DNA of 64,000 nucleotides from contig SUXX01000001.1 in the NCBI GenBank assembly GCA_015060735.1, forward strand, positions 94,681-158,680. The letters run 5' to 3'. Below the pieces are notes generated by a model, which ran no database searches, was not told the origin of the DNA, and saw nothing but the letters and a program-made list of their open reading frames with translations. Positions 37,601 to 46,856 of this stretch are shown one piece after another. Position numbers and translations under genes: made by a program. Numbering within the stretch: the first letter of the stretch is position 1; the number at the start of each line of letters is the position of its first letter. Source of the stretch: Bacteroides sp. (lineage in GTDB: Bacteria > Bacteroidota > Bacteroidia > Bacteroidales > Bacteroidaceae).

Positions 37601-40009
37601 TGGGGTGGAGAACGAATGCGGCCATTGTATTGGGGCTTTTCATTCGTAGCTCGACCGCTGAAATGCAATCCTTTGGATTATAGTATACTGAATCTTCCTC
37701 ACGGCCTTGGTGTAAGAACTGGCGGGTTGATGATGTATAAGGCGAATACGGCAAGAGAAGAGTCAGTTATAGAAATGAAATATGTACCTCCTACATCTTC
37801 GTATACGTCTGCTGATGCGGTGCATGAAGAAGATATGATGGAGGAAACGGTTTTGGAAACATCCGGAAAAGGACATATTCGCACTGATTTTGCCGAGACG
37901 GCATTCTTCTATTCGCAACTTCGTACCGATGCCAATGGAGATGTGAGCATTGAATTTACCCTTTCCGAAAGTCTGACCGAATGGAAGTTCATGGGCTTGG
38001 CACATACAAAGAATATGGACTATGGAAGTATCGTGGCGGAAGCGGTAGCTAGCAAGGACTTTATGCTTCAACCTAACTTACCGCGATTTGTCAGAGTTGG
38101 GGATGATGTGAATGTATCGGCTTCTTTGATGAATCTTTCGGATAAGGACGTGAATGGTGTTGTTCGTATGGAAATCTTTGTACCTGAGACAGATAAGGCA
38201 CTTTTGACACAAAAACGCCCTTTCGCGTTGAAAGCCGGAGAGACGGGAAAGGTTTCGTTCAGCTTTGAGGTCTCGGATAAGTACGAAGGACTGGTCGTGC
38301 GGATGGTGGCAGACGGAGATACGTTTAGCGATGGCGAACAACGCTATCTGCCGGTATTGAGTAGCAAGCAGAAACTGACTGAAAGTGTTTTGCTGAATGT
38401 GAATGGGGCAGGAACTTATACATTTTCGTTGGAAAATCTGTTCAATCATCATAGTAAAACCGTAAGCCGTCCACAAATGTGGGTAGAATTTACGGGCAGT
38501 CCGATATGGTATGCCATTCAGACCTTGAAGGTGGTGAGCTTGCCGGAAAACGACAATGCCCTTTCATGGGCATCAGCCTATTATGCCAATGCCTTGTTGG
38601 GACATTTGGCGAAGGTGGAACCTCGCATAACCGATTCTCTGAAAGTGGAAGGGCTGAAAGCCAATATTGAAGAATCAATCTTGAAAATGAGGGATTTGCA
38701 ACATGCAGACGGGGCGTGGAGTTGGTTTAAAGGAATGGATGGAAGTTTGTATATGACCATCTCTATTACCCAGTTGTTGGCACGCTTGCAACAGATGACC
38801 GGTGAATGGGCGGATGTTGAGACTGAACAGATGTATCAAAAGGCACTTGTCTATCTGGATAAGCAGATAGTTGAAGAGGTTCGTAAGATGAAGGAAGCCG
38901 AGAAGAAAACCCGACAAGAAGTGGAGCCATCGGAGTGGATGTTGCAATACCTTTATATAAAGGCACTTGATAAGAATCGGAAAACACCGACCGATGTTAC
39001 CGGCTATCTCGTCGATAAGTTGGCAAAGATGTCGGGACGCCTGACGATTTATGGCAAAGCTTTGTCGGCTATCATCTTGCAAGAGGCCGGTGAAAAGGCT
39101 GAGGCGAAAGAATTCTTGCAATCAGTGATGCAATACTCGGTGATGACTCCGGAGATGGGGCGGTATTTTGATTCGCCCAAGGCTCATTATTCGTGGTTTA
39201 GTTATAAGATTCCAACGCAGGTAGCAGCCATCGAAGCTGTCCGAAGAGTGGCAAACGAGGAGAAGACGCAGGAGGAAATGAAGCAATGGCTCTTGAAGCA
39301 GAAGCAGGCTCAGGTATGGGAAACGCCAATAGCAACCACGGATGCCGTCTATGCATTGCTCACTACAGGCACCGATTGGTTGGCGAACACGGGTGAAGGC
39401 GAAATCGTCATTCGCGAAGGCGAAAACCGAAAACGCGAAGATGTTTTGAAGTTTGGCGATGGTGAGAGTCTGGGGTATATTCAGCAAAAGATTCAGGGCA
39501 ACGTGATGGATGTTCGCGAAGTGACGGTCAAGAAGAAGTCGGCAGGCATCGGATGGGGAGCCGTTTATGCTGAGTTTGAAGAAGATATGGACAAGGTGCA
39601 AACTCAAGGTAATGCATTGAAGGTGACGCGTAGACTTCATAAAGCGGGAAAGCCGTTGGCCGACGGTGATGCCTTGCAGGTGGGCGACCGATTGACGGTA
39701 TGTCTTTCCGTTGTGGCAGATCGTGACATGGACTTTGTGCAAGTCAAGGATGAGCATGCCGCTTGTCTGGAGCCGGTAGATGCCCTTTCGGGTTATCGTT
39801 GGAATGGCCATGTTGGGTATTATCAGGAAATCAAGGATGCTTCGACCTTATTTTATATGGATAAAATGAGAAAGGGAACCTATGAGTTGAAGTACGATGT
39901 GTATGTCATTTCATCGGGTGTTTATAGGCAGGGAGTGCCCGAAGCCCATTCGGTGTATGCTCCTGAGTTTGGCGGACATGGCGAAGGTGGTCGCTTGATG
40001 GTAAAATAA
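34637..40009 (+). CDS. Large alpha-2-macroglobulin family protein (MG2 domain)
   Basis: 1790 residues with a signal peptide (MKTRIFLLVCLLVLGVGMQAQ). A helical N-terminal region (about 22-290) is followed by macroglobulin-type beta domains including MG2 (TDRSIYRPGQDVYFSGMIY, about 500) and an A2M domain (SLTEWKFMGLAHT, about 1115). The C-terminal alpha-alpha toroid (about 1250-1560) ends in receptor-binding-like strands. Where thioester macroglobulins have CxEQ the sequence reads PENDNALSWASAYYANALL, with no cysteine, so a covalent trapping mechanism is not expected. It is probably periplasmic and envelope-protective. No PBP1C-like gene is adjacent. Confidence 0.9.
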   Translation: MKTRIFLLVCLLVLGVGMQAQTYNQLWTNVEQMEQKDLPKSVIAEAEKIYAKAKKERNVPQMMKAYLTMMAWRGNISPDSISVDIKGLEEWASQKDTEVQDKAVLYSILGGICIRDDFEKGNHYLHLSLKDSLTLVGYPAEKLMPVVESGETSRLYFDNNLYDLLARRAIRLWEQNQWNVQQVDVRQTIRETYQSLLHIYKVKGMRSAWLLTALDAYPQADENQLREWIKEYGDLDVCAEVYLRLARWMLREDEPAKRLALLREGIDRYPHYNRINALKNEERDILKPRLNLSVEHAYPEEPMDVNIHYCNLKGLTLKLYRLDLPVESPWLSKVNAKTIAQYGTLLQEEHFSLPVTSDYRSRTEKVMVNAPKAGNYYLMAVPEGIGKIQEGALLQLTSLMLIERGVPSDRQEVVVLNRKSGHPVPHAQIAICARMSNGGYEVKEIHKADADGKVVLTGKGDQNVYWNAFTDEDKTMPIHRMHFQKVRELPSHTEEYVQLFTDRSIYRPGQDVYFSGMIYTRTDDLTHAKEGRKLTVGLWDADNREIVKLDVETDAFGTFQGIFNLPASGKLGVYRLETEKAMASIRVEEYKRPTFDVTFEAVEDAYHPGDTIRVKGVARRFSGASVQGAKVKYSVSRMMNRYWRMSGTETHRVTGECVTDAQGCFEVPVHLLPVEEGEQNRFYTYRIIADVTNLSGETQEGILELPLGSASLRIEVPNWEGETVVKEQGKNLNFAVVNWKNVPVKTEVSYRVFTVLKDTDGKMLQGKCVWQGKALSNDSFVPEGIYALPSGQYQLQASVKDEAGRTCEQTITFVLFSLKDEKLPCDATVWSYQTGMEFDSRGDAVVYFGSKEKDVYLYYDVYSEKKWIESKRIHFSDSLLKFPFEYKEEYGEGIMVSFIFAKDGQLYARYLGIKKPKPNKTLQLKWKTFRDKLQPGQQETWTLNILRPDGKPADAQLMATLYDASLDQMASHRWRFALDFPRYIPTYYWGGERMRPLYWGFSFVARPLKCNPLDYSILNLPHGLGVRTGGLMMYKANTAREESVIEMKYVPPTSSYTSADAVHEEDMMEETVLETSGKGHIRTDFAETAFFYSQLRTDANGDVSIEFTLSESLTEWKFMGLAHTKNMDYGSIVAEAVASKDFMLQPNLPRFVRVGDDVNVSASLMNLSDKDVNGVVRMEIFVPETDKALLTQKRPFALKAGETGKVSFSFEVSDKYEGLVVRMVADGDTFSDGEQRYLPVLSSKQKLTESVLLNVNGAGTYTFSLENLFNHHSKTVSRPQMWVEFTGSPIWYAIQTLKVVSLPENDNALSWASAYYANALLGHLAKVEPRITDSLKVEGLKANIEESILKMRDLQHADGAWSWFKGMDGSLYMTISITQLLARLQQMTGEWADVETEQMYQKALVYLDKQIVEEVRKMKEAEKKTRQEVEPSEWMLQYLYIKALDKNRKTPTDVTGYLVDKLAKMSGRLTIYGKALSAIILQEAGEKAEAKEFLQSVMQYSVMTPEMGRYFDSPKAHYSWFSYKIPTQVAAIEAVRRVANEEKTQEEMKQWLLKQKQAQVWETPIATTDAVYALLTTGTDWLANTGEGEIVIREGENRKREDVLKFGDGESLGYIQQKIQGNVMDVREVTVKKKSAGIGWGAVYAEFEEDMDKVQTQGNALKVTRRLHKAGKPLADGDALQVGDRLTVCLSVVADRDMDFVQVKDEHAACLEPVDALSGYRWNGHVGYYQEIKDASTLFYMDKMRKGTYELKYDVYVISSGVYRQGVPEAHSVYAPEFGGHGEGGRLMVK

Positions 40010-40058
40010 ATTGGGTGGAATAAAATAAATATGTATCTTTGCTAGCGTAATTGTAGAT

Positions 40059-41147
40059 ATGGTAACTATGAGATATCAGATATTGACCTTCTTGTTGGTT
40101 GGAATGATGTGTACTTTGGGAGTCAAAGCCCAGCCGAAAGCATCGTTTGATAAAGAAATTTATGAATGTGGTTTGGTGCTTTGGAAAAATCCGGTGACGG
40201 CAACTTTTCAGGTAAAGAACGACGGAGACAAGCCTTTGGTTATCTCGAATGTAACGACTTCCTGTGGTTGTACAGTCGCTGATTGGACAAAGACACCTAT
40301 CCCTCCGGGACAAACGGGCGTCATCACTTCGACTTTCGATTCGAAAGCGTTGGGGCATTTCGATAAAAGTGTAGGCGTATATTGTAATGCGTCGCCACGC
40401 CCTGTCTATTTATGGCTTCGCGGTGAGGTAACGGCCGACCCTGAAAATTACATTGTAACACATCCTTATGAGTTCGGTGCCATCCGTCTGAACAAGGATC
40501 AGATAGAGTTTGATGATGCCAACAAGGGCGACCAGCCTGTGATGGAGATGTTAGTTGCGAATACGACTTCCGAAGTCTATACACCGGTATTGATGCATTT
40601 GCCTCCTTATCTGAAGGCTGAAGCTATGCCGGAGAAGTTGGGTAAGGGACAAAGCGGAAAGATACGAGTGACATTGGATACAGACAAATTACCTAAATTT
40701 GGTTTGACGACAGCTACCGTTTATTTGTCGCGTTTCTTGGGCGATAAGGTGGGTGAGGAGAATGCCATCCCGGTGTCGGTTATCCTATTGCCCGATTTCA
40801 GTAACATGAGTCAGCAACAGCGTTTGAATCCGCCGGTTGTCGAGTTGTCTATGAAAGAAATAACCATGCCGGCATTGGCTCCGAACGAAAAGAAAACTCA
40901 AACCGTTGTGGTGAAGAATACAGGAAAGAGCAATTTGGAAATAACAGACTTGCAAGTATTCAACCATGCACTTGGAGTGCAATTGAAAAAACGTGTATTG
41001 AAACCGGGGGCAAGTACCAAGATGAAAATTACGGCTTATGGTAAATACTTGAAGGAAATAAAGGGAACACCACGTGTACTGATGATAACCAATGACCCTA
41101 ATTGCCCAAAAATAATTATCAATGTGAATGTAACTGCAAAGAAATAG
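40059..41147 (+). CDS. DUF1573 domain-containing protein
   Basis: 362 residues: a signal peptide (MRYQILTFLLVGMMCTLGVKA), a first DUF1573 immunoglobulin-like domain (FQVKNDGDKPLVISNVTTSCGCTVADW, about 35-130) and a second beta-sandwich of the same type near 265-355 (VVVKNTGKSNLEITDL). These are secreted or periplasmic ASPM/SPD-2/Hydin-like domains of unknown partner. An ATG three codons downstream is an alternative start. A -7-like TATCTTTG lies about 20 bp upstream. Two bases separate it from meaB. Confidence 0.88.
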   Translation: MVTMRYQILTFLLVGMMCTLGVKAQPKASFDKEIYECGLVLWKNPVTATFQVKNDGDKPLVISNVTTSCGCTVADWTKTPIPPGQTGVITSTFDSKALGHFDKSVGVYCNASPRPVYLWLRGEVTADPENYIVTHPYEFGAIRLNKDQIEFDDANKGDQPVMEMLVANTTSEVYTPVLMHLPPYLKAEAMPEKLGKGQSGKIRVTLDTDKLPKFGLTTATVYLSRFLGDKVGEENAIPVSVILLPDFSNMSQQQRLNPPVVELSMKEITMPALAPNEKKTQTVVVKNTGKSNLEITDLQVFNHALGVQLKKRVLKPGASTKMKITAYGKYLKEIKGTPRVLMITNDPNCPKIIINVNVTAKK

Positions 41148-41149
41148 CT

Positions 41150-42247
41150 ATGGAACATCCGGAAAACAATGAAGAATATAAAGGCTTGACGGTGAATGCC
41201 GGTATAGAACAGCCTTCGATGATTAATCCATATCTGAAGTTGAGAAAGAAACCTCGTCGTCGGGATTTCACGGTGGCTGAGTATGTCGAAGGAATAGTGA
41301 AAGGCAATGTAACCATTCTCAGTCAGGCGGTGACGTTGGTTGAAAGCGTGAAACCTGAACATCAAGCTTTGGCTCAGGAGGTTATCGAGAAATGTTTGCC
41401 TTATTCGGGTAATTCGGTTCGCATTGGTATCAGTGGAGTGCCGGGTGCCGGAAAGAGTACATCCATTGATGTGTTTGGCTTGCATGTACTGGAGAAAGGA
41501 GGTAAGTTAGCTGTTCTTGCAATCGACCCCAGTAGTGAACGGACGAAAGGAAGTATTTTGGGAGATAAGACACGCATGGAAAAATTGTCTGTACATCCCA
41601 AGGCTTTTATCCGTCCCAGTCCATCGGCAGGTTCATTGGGTGGGGTAGCTCGCAAGACCCGTGAGACCGTAATCTTGTGTGAAGCTGCCGGATTTGATAA
41701 GATTTTTGTAGAAACGGTGGGCGTTGGGCAAAGTGAAACGGCCGTACATTCAATGGTAGACTTCTTTTTGTTGATTCAGTTGGCCGGTACGGGCGATGAA
41801 TTGCAAGGGATCAAACGCGGCATTATGGAAATGGCCGATGGTATTGTTATTAACAAAGCGGACGGTAATAACATTGAGAAAGCTAAATTAGCTGCCAGTC
41901 ATTTCAGAAATGCATTGCATCTGTTCCCTACGCCGGATTCGGGTTGGACTCCGAAGGTGTTGACTTACTCAGGTTTCTATGGTTTAGGGGTTAAAGAAAT
42001 TTGGGACATGATTGATGAATACTTTGTTTTTGTGAAGAAGAACGGTTATTTTGATTATCGTCGCAACGAACAAGCAAAGTATTGGATGTACGAGACAATT
42101 AATGAACATCTACGGGATAGCTTTTACAACAATCCTACAATTGAGACGATGCTTGCCGCCAAGGAACAAGACGTGTTGAACGGTCGGCAGACATCATTTG
42201 TTGCAGCTAAACATTTGTTGGATACTTATTATCGGTTGTTGAAATAA
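41150..42247 (+). CDS. meaB: Methylmalonyl-CoA mutase-associated GTPase MeaB
   Basis: A 365-residue G3E-type GTPase that protects and reactivates B12-dependent methylmalonyl-CoA mutase. It has the P-loop GVPGAGKST, the LAIDPSS...GSILGDKTRM segment, FIRPSPSAGSLGGVA, ETVGVGQSE and NKADG. The start at MEHPENNEE follows the upstream stop by 2 bp; an open extension of 16 codons lies inside the DUF1573 gene. The mutase genes themselves are not in the window. Confidence 0.96.
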   Translation: MEHPENNEEYKGLTVNAGIEQPSMINPYLKLRKKPRRRDFTVAEYVEGIVKGNVTILSQAVTLVESVKPEHQALAQEVIEKCLPYSGNSVRIGISGVPGAGKSTSIDVFGLHVLEKGGKLAVLAIDPSSERTKGSILGDKTRMEKLSVHPKAFIRPSPSAGSLGGVARKTRETVILCEAAGFDKIFVETVGVGQSETAVHSMVDFFLLIQLAGTGDELQGIKRGIMEMADGIVINKADGNNIEKAKLAASHFRNALHLFPTPDSGWTPKVLTYSGFYGLGVKEIWDMIDEYFVFVKKNGYFDYRRNEQAKYWMYETINEHLRDSFYNNPTIETMLAAKEQDVLNGRQTSFVAAKHLLDTYYRLLK

Positions 42248-42277
42248 AAAAAGAGAGCTTTTAAAGCTCTCTTTTTT
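42247..42277. terminator. Bidirectional terminator between meaB and pfkA
   Basis: A near-perfect palindrome AAAAAAGAGAGCTTTT / AAAGCTCTCTTTTTT gives an A-rich and T-rich flank on either strand and lies between two convergent genes. Confidence 0.88.
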
Positions 42278-42281
42278 ATGA

Positions 42282-43262
42282 TTAGATACTCAATTCATGC
42301 AATACGTTTACCAGTTCCTTGTCGATAGGTTTGTCGTTCTTAATGGCCTTGGCAAATGGTACATACACAATCTTATCGTTTTCGATACCAATCATTACAT
42401 TGCGTTGGCCTTCGAGTAAGGCTTGGATACTGGCAACTCCCATACGGCTGGCGATGATACGGTCGTGTGCCGTGGGGCGTCCGCCACGTTGCAAGTGGCC
42501 AAGGATGGTTACACGCACGTCATATTGCGGATACTCGTTCTTTACACGTTCGGCGTAGTGCATGGCTCCTCCGGTGAGTTCGCTTTCGGCTACAAGCACG
42601 ATACTACTACTCTTTGATTTGCGGAATCCATGTTCGATGAATTGTTCTAATTGGTCCACTTCAGTGCTGAATTCAGGGATGATGGCTGCTTCGGCACCGG
42701 CAGCGATGGCTCCATTCAAGGCCAGGAAACCGGCATCGCGTCCCATGACTTCTACGAAGAAGAGGCGTTCGTGCGAAGTGGCGGTATCACGGATCTTGTC
42801 TACGGCGTCTAGGATGGTGTTCAAGGCAGTGTCGTAACCAATGGTGGTATCGGTGCCGTACAAGTCATTGTCGATGGTACCGGGAAGACCGATACATGGA
42901 ATGTCGTATTCTTGTGCCAAAATGCGGGCACCGGTTAAGGAACCGTCACCTCCGATAACAACTAATGCATCAATACCATGCTTTTTCATATTTTCGTATG
43001 CTTGAGCACGTCCTTCTGCTGTCTTGAATTCTTGGCATCGGGCAGTCTTCAGGATAGTGCCACCCATTTGGATAATGTTACTGACATTCTGAGATTTGAA
43101 TTCCATGATTTCGTCAGTCACCAAACCTTTGTATCCTCGGTAGATTCCGAAAACTTTCAGCCCATTGTAGATGGCCGAGCGAGTGACCGCACGGATGGCT
43201 GCATTCATGCCGGGAGCATCGCCTCCGGATGTCAAGATACCGATAGTGTTAATTTTTGCCAT
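42282..43262 (-). CDS. pfkA: ATP-dependent 6-phosphofructokinase
   Basis: Committed step of glycolysis: fructose 6-phosphate to fructose 1,6-bisphosphate. 326 residues with [16 protein letters not shown], the GGDGSL motif (Gly rather than Asp after GGD, indicating ATP not pyrophosphate as donor), [18 protein letters not shown] and [11 protein letters not shown]. The length is that of short bacterial allosteric PfkA. It is co-directional with ispH, 26 bp upstream. Confidence 0.97.
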   Translation of the reverse strand: MAKINTIGILTSGGDAPGMNAAIRAVTRSAIYNGLKVFGIYRGYKGLVTDEIMEFKSQNVSNIIQMGGTILKTARCQEFKTAEGRAQAYENMKKHGIDALVVIGGDGSLTGARILAQEYDIPCIGLPGTIDNDLYGTDTTIGYDTALNTILDAVDKIRDTATSHERLFFVEVMGRDAGFLALNGAIAAGAEAAIIPEFSTEVDQLEQFIEHGFRKSKSSSIVLVAESELTGGAMHYAERVKNEYPQYDVRVTILGHLQRGGRPTAHDRIIASRMGVASIQALLEGQRNVMIGIENDKIVYVPFAKAIKNDKPIDKELVNVLHELSI

Positions 43263-43288
43263 AAGCGTTATGTTTATATGTTATACAA

Positions 43289-44149
43289 TTATTTTTCTTT
43301 TAAAATTACCTTCTTGCATTCTTCCATCAACCATTTGGGCGTGGAGGTTGCACCACAAATACCGATAGATTGGACACCTTTTAGTAATTCTTGGTCGATT
43401 TCTCCTGGCTGGTCGATGAGGTGGGAGTTGGGGTTCACTTGCTTACATTCGTGATACAGAATCTTTCCGTTCGAGCTTTTTCGTCCACAGACAAAGAATA
43501 TCAAGTCGTGGCTGGAAGCGAATTTGCGAATGTTTGGCATCCGGTTGGCAACCTGACGACAGATGGTGTCGTGGTATTCGAAGGTGGCATCCGGAGAGAT
43601 GTGTTCCCGGATATATTCTACAATTTGGCGGAACTCGTCCAGTGATTTCGTTGTTTGAGAGTATAAACGGATGTCTTTGTTGAAATCCAATCGGTCAACT
43701 TCAGACATGCCTTCAATGACAATGGCTTGCCCGTTGGTTTGACCGACCAGGCCCAAAACCTCGGCATGACCGTTCTTCCCGTAGATGACAATTTGTTTGT
43801 CGGTGGAACTGTTGTCGTATTCCTGCTTGATGCGTTTTTGTAGACGAAGAACAACAGGGCAGGTGGCATCGATGATTTCGATACTGTTTTTTTGAGCCAA
43901 TTCATAGGTGGCGGGAGGCTCACCGTGTGCTCTCAATAAAACTTTGACGTGGTGAAGTTGTGCAAATTCGTCGTGGTTGATGGTGATTAAGCCTAGTTTC
44001 TTCAATCGTTCGCATTCCTGACCATTATGCACGATGTCACCCAGGCAATAAAGCCTGTTGCCTTTTGCCAACTCTTCCTCTGCTTTTTGGATGGCGGTAG
44101 TCACCCCGAAGCAAAAGCCTGAGCTGTTGTCTATTTCGATGTTTACCAT
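43289..44149 (-). CDS. ispH: 4-hydroxy-3-methylbut-2-enyl diphosphate reductase
   Basis: Last step of the MEP isoprenoid pathway, yielding IPP and DMAPP. 286 residues with the three iron-sulfur cysteines (SSGFCFGV, DATCPVV, HDTICRQ), plus HGEPP and the C-terminal CGATSTPKWLMEE. Length and motif order fit the short bacterial IspH. It lies between cmk and pfkA in one direction, a usual Bacteroides order. Confidence 0.97.
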   Translation of the reverse strand: MVNIEIDNSSGFCFGVTTAIQKAEEELAKGNRLYCLGDIVHNGQECERLKKLGLITINHDEFAQLHHVKVLLRAHGEPPATYELAQKNSIEIIDATCPVVLRLQKRIKQEYDNSSTDKQIVIYGKNGHAEVLGLVGQTNGQAIVIEGMSEVDRLDFNKDIRLYSQTTKSLDEFRQIVEYIREHISPDATFEYHDTICRQVANRMPNIRKFASSHDLIFFVCGRKSSNGKILYHECKQVNPNSHLIDQPGEIDQELLKGVQSIGICGATSTPKWLMEECKKVILKEK

Positions 44150-44211
44150 ATTCTATGTTTATTTTTCATCAATAACGTCTTCGGATGACCGTAGAGAGAA
44201 AGGTCGTTTAT

Positions 44212-44245
44212 ATAACCGAGATTTTTCGCTTCGCTCTGAATGACA
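44212..44245. repeat. Partial copy of the dispersed CATTCTGAG repeat
   Basis: GATTTTTCGCTTCGCTCTGAATGACA is one half of the palindromic family at 9775-9853, placed in the spacer between ispH and cmk, immediately after the cmk stop. Confidence 0.45.
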
Positions 44246-44248
44246 ATA

Positions 44249-44935
44249 CTAATTGGTCGCTTCTTCAAATCGTTCCTTCAGCCATTGCTTCTGTTCTTCG
44301 ATGGTGAGGTGGCTGTTGTCTAATAAGATGGCATCTTCTGCTTGGCGAAGGGGGCTGACGGCACGATTTTGGTCGATGTGGTCGCGTTCCTTTACGTTTT
44401 GAAGAATTTCTTCGAATGATGCCTCTTGTCCTTTGGCTTTGAGTTCATCGAAGCGGCGTTGGGCACGGATCTCGGCTGATGCGGTTACAAAAATCTTAAG
44501 TTCGGCATCGGGAAATACGGCTGTGCCAATGTCGCGTCCGTCCATGACGATACCCTTTTCCTTCCCCATTTCCTGTTGCAATTTCACCATGGCGGCACGT
44601 ACGAAAGGCAGGGCCGCAACCGGACTTACATGCGAGGACACTTCCATGGTACGGATGCGTTCTTCTACGTTTACACCGTTCAGGAATGTCATCGGACGCT
44701 GGGTGTCCGGATTCAATTGGAAAGAGATTTGGATATCGGACATTGCCTTTTCCAATTCGTCGGTGTTGATTCCTTCGGGAGTGAACAGCTCGTTCTCCAG
44801 ACAATAGAGGGTAACGGCACGATACATCGCACCGCTATCGATGTAGATGTAGCCCACTTCGCGTGCCAAATCCTTGGCCATGGTGCTTTTCCCGCATGAT
44901 GAATATCCGTCGATAGCTATTGTTATTTTCTTCAT
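44249..44935 (-). CDS. cmk: (d)CMP kinase
   Basis: A 228-residue cytidylate kinase. The P-loop is [11 protein letters not shown], followed by [13 protein letters not shown], the substrate-binding insert, [12 protein letters not shown] and a lid with [10 protein letters not shown]. An open extension of 19 codons upstream is hydrophobic and not family-like, so [10 protein letters not shown] is taken as the start. It is upstream of ispH and pfkA on the same strand, separated by about 100 bp. Confidence 0.95.
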   Translation of the reverse strand: MKKITIAIDGYSSCGKSTMAKDLAREVGYIYIDSGAMYRAVTLYCLENELFTPEGINTDELEKAMSDIQISFQLNPDTQRPMTFLNGVNVEERIRTMEVSSHVSPVAALPFVRAAMVKLQQEMGKEKGIVMDGRDIGTAVFPDAELKIFVTASAEIRAQRRFDELKAKGQEASFEEILQNVKERDHIDQNRAVSPLRQAEDAILLDNSHLTIEEQKQWLKERFEEATN

Positions 44936-45120
44936 ATATATTAATGTATGTAAATGACACTGATGATGTACAAAGATAGCGAAAACAACCACTCGTTCGC
45001 TATATTCCTAAGAAAAACTCCACTTTTAGCATATTTTTTATCTTCAAATCCTTTTTATTTAAAAGAAATGTGCTATTTTTGCCGAAAATGTGAGAAACAC
45101 TAATTTTTAAATAACAATTT

Positions 45121-45807
45121 ATGGAAGTAAAAAAATCCCCCAAGGCAGATTTGGAGAACAAAAAGACGACCAATCTGTTGATCGGTGCAATCCTGACATT
45201 GTCAGTGTTGTTTATCGGGTTCGAATGGAGTGAACGCGACAAGCAGGTGACAACGGATACAGGTTTGACTGAAATTGTGTTCGAAGAAGAAATTATTCCT
45301 ATCACTGAACAGGAACAACCTAAGCAGGCTCCTCCACCGCCTGAAGCTCCGAAGGTGGAAGAAGTGTTGGAAATCGTTGAAAACGATGCTGACGTAGAAG
45401 AATCTACTATTCAGGCTTCGGATGATACTCAACAGGCTGTAGAAGTAAAATATACTCCGGTTGAAGTGGAAGAAGAAGAAGTGGAAGAAGAACAAATTTT
45501 CCAGATTGTAGAAGAATCGGCTGAATTCCCAGGAGGTATGGCTGAATGTATGAAGTTCTTGAGTAAGGAAATCAAGTATCCGACTATCTCTCAGGAAAAC
45601 GGTGTACAAGGTCGTGTTATCGTTCAGTTCGTGGTAAACCGTGACGGTTCTATCGTGGATGCTAAGGTAGTACGTGGTGTAGACCCATACTTGGACAAGG
45701 AAGCTCTTCGCGTTGTAAACAAGATGCCGAAGTGGAAACCAGGTAAGCAACGTGGTAAGCCGGTTCGCCAGCAATACACATTGCCTGTTATGTTCAGATT
45801 ACAGTAA
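45121..45807 (+). CDS. tonB: TonB family energy transducer
   Basis: 228 residues: one N-terminal membrane helix (about 19-36), a Pro/Glu-rich periplasmic spacer (PKQAPPPPEAPKVEE, then long acidic runs) and a C-terminal TonB domain (about 140-228; FPGGMAECMKFLSKEIKYP, GVQGRVIVQFVVNRDGSI, MPKWKPGKQRGKPV). It links the ExbBD proton motor to TonB-dependent receptors. A -7-like TATTTTTG is at 45074-45081. It is transcribed alone, with its own terminator, 2.2 kb upstream of the exb operon. Confidence 0.94.
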   Translation: MEVKKSPKADLENKKTTNLLIGAILTLSVLFIGFEWSERDKQVTTDTGLTEIVFEEEIIPITEQEQPKQAPPPPEAPKVEEVLEIVENDADVEESTIQASDDTQQAVEVKYTPVEVEEEEVEEEQIFQIVEESAEFPGGMAECMKFLSKEIKYPTISQENGVQGRVIVQFVVNRDGSIVDAKVVRGVDPYLDKEALRVVNKMPKWKPGKQRGKPVRQQYTLPVMFRLQ

Positions 45808-45824
45808 TTAATACCTTTATAAAG

Positions 45825-45854
45825 AAAAGGCTGCTGACCAGGCAGCCTTTTTTT
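45825..45854 (+). terminator. Terminator after tonB
   Basis: AAGGCTGC (45827-45834) pairs with GCAGCCTT (45842-45849) over a 7-base loop and is followed by a T run. Confidence 0.88.
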
Positions 45855-45872
45855 CTAGCCCTTGATAGATAA

Positions 45873-46853
45873 ATGATGATGTATAGTGCTCCTCAATTAT
45901 TGGAAAAGGTAAACGCCTATTTGGCTCAGATGCCTTATGCCCGGCCTCCGCAGGGCTTGTATGAACCGATTGCATACGAGCTTTCGTTGGGAGGAAAACG
46001 TATTCGTCCCGTGTTGATGTTGATGGCTTACAATCTTTATAAGGAAGATGTAGATGCTATCTTGCCCCAAGCAGCCGGCTTGGAAACTTATCATAACCAT
46101 ACGTTGTTGCACGACGACTTGATGGACAATGCCGATATGCGACGAAACAAGCAAACGGTACATCGAGTGTGGGGAGAAAATGCGGCCATCCTTTCGGGAG
46201 ATGCCATGCTTATTCTAGCCTATCGTTTGATGTCTGAATGCCCGCAAGATAAATTCGCGAAGGTGTTTGAAGCATTTTGCGAAGCCACAATGGAAATTTG
46301 CGAAGGCCAACAATGGGATATGGAATTCGAAACCCGAATGGACGTTACCGTGGATGAGTATATCGAGATGATTCGCCTGAAAACTTCGGTCTTGTTGGCC
46401 GTAGCCCTGAAGATTGGTGCATTCATGGCCGATGCTCCTGAGGTGGACGTGGAAAAGCTGTATGAATTCGGTATCAAGATGGGCTTGGCATTCCAATTGC
46501 AGGACGATTTCTTGGATGTATATGGCAATCCGGAGGTGTTCGGCAAGAATGTAGGTGGTGACATTCTGTGCAACAAGAAAACCTATATGCTGATTACAGC
46601 GTTGAAAAAAGCGGACGGCAAGCAGCGTGAAGAGTTGGAGTATTGGTTGAATGCCACCGACTATGTGGCGGCTGAAAAAATCGAAGCTGTTACACGTATA
46701 TATAATGAAATAGGCGTAGGAGCCTGTTGTGAGCAGAAAATCGAGACCCTTTATTCAGAAGGTCTGCAGGTATTGAATGACATCGCTTTGCCGAAAGAAC
46801 GCAAGCAGGTGTTGAAGGAATTCGTTTGTAGTTTGATGAATCGAAAGGTTTAA
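45873..46853 (+). CDS. Polyprenyl diphosphate synthase
   Basis: A 326-residue trans-isoprenyl diphosphate synthase. The first aspartate-rich motif is LLHDDLMDNADMRR and the second QLQDDFLDVYG; GGKRIRPVLMLM and KKTYMLITAL are also typical. It condenses IPP units made by the MEP pathway (ispH is nearby). Product chain length, perhaps for menaquinone, cannot be judged by eye. Three ATG codons in a row make the exact start uncertain by two residues. It is followed after 3 bp by tatD. Confidence 0.93.
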   Translation: MMMYSAPQLLEKVNAYLAQMPYARPPQGLYEPIAYELSLGGKRIRPVLMLMAYNLYKEDVDAILPQAAGLETYHNHTLLHDDLMDNADMRRNKQTVHRVWGENAAILSGDAMLILAYRLMSECPQDKFAKVFEAFCEATMEICEGQQWDMEFETRMDVTVDEYIEMIRLKTSVLLAVALKIGAFMADAPEVDVEKLYEFGIKMGLAFQLQDDFLDVYGNPEVFGKNVGGDILCNKKTYMLITALKKADGKQREELEYWLNATDYVAAEKIEAVTRIYNEIGVGACCEQKIETLYSEGLQVLNDIALPKERKQVLKEFVCSLMNRKV

Positions 46854-46856
46854 ACG

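Noticed and set aside
45202..45774. 190-codon minus-strand ORF inside tonB
   Set aside because: Antisense of the TonB C-terminal domain; low-complexity Phe/Tyr-rich translation caused by Glu-rich coding on the other strand.
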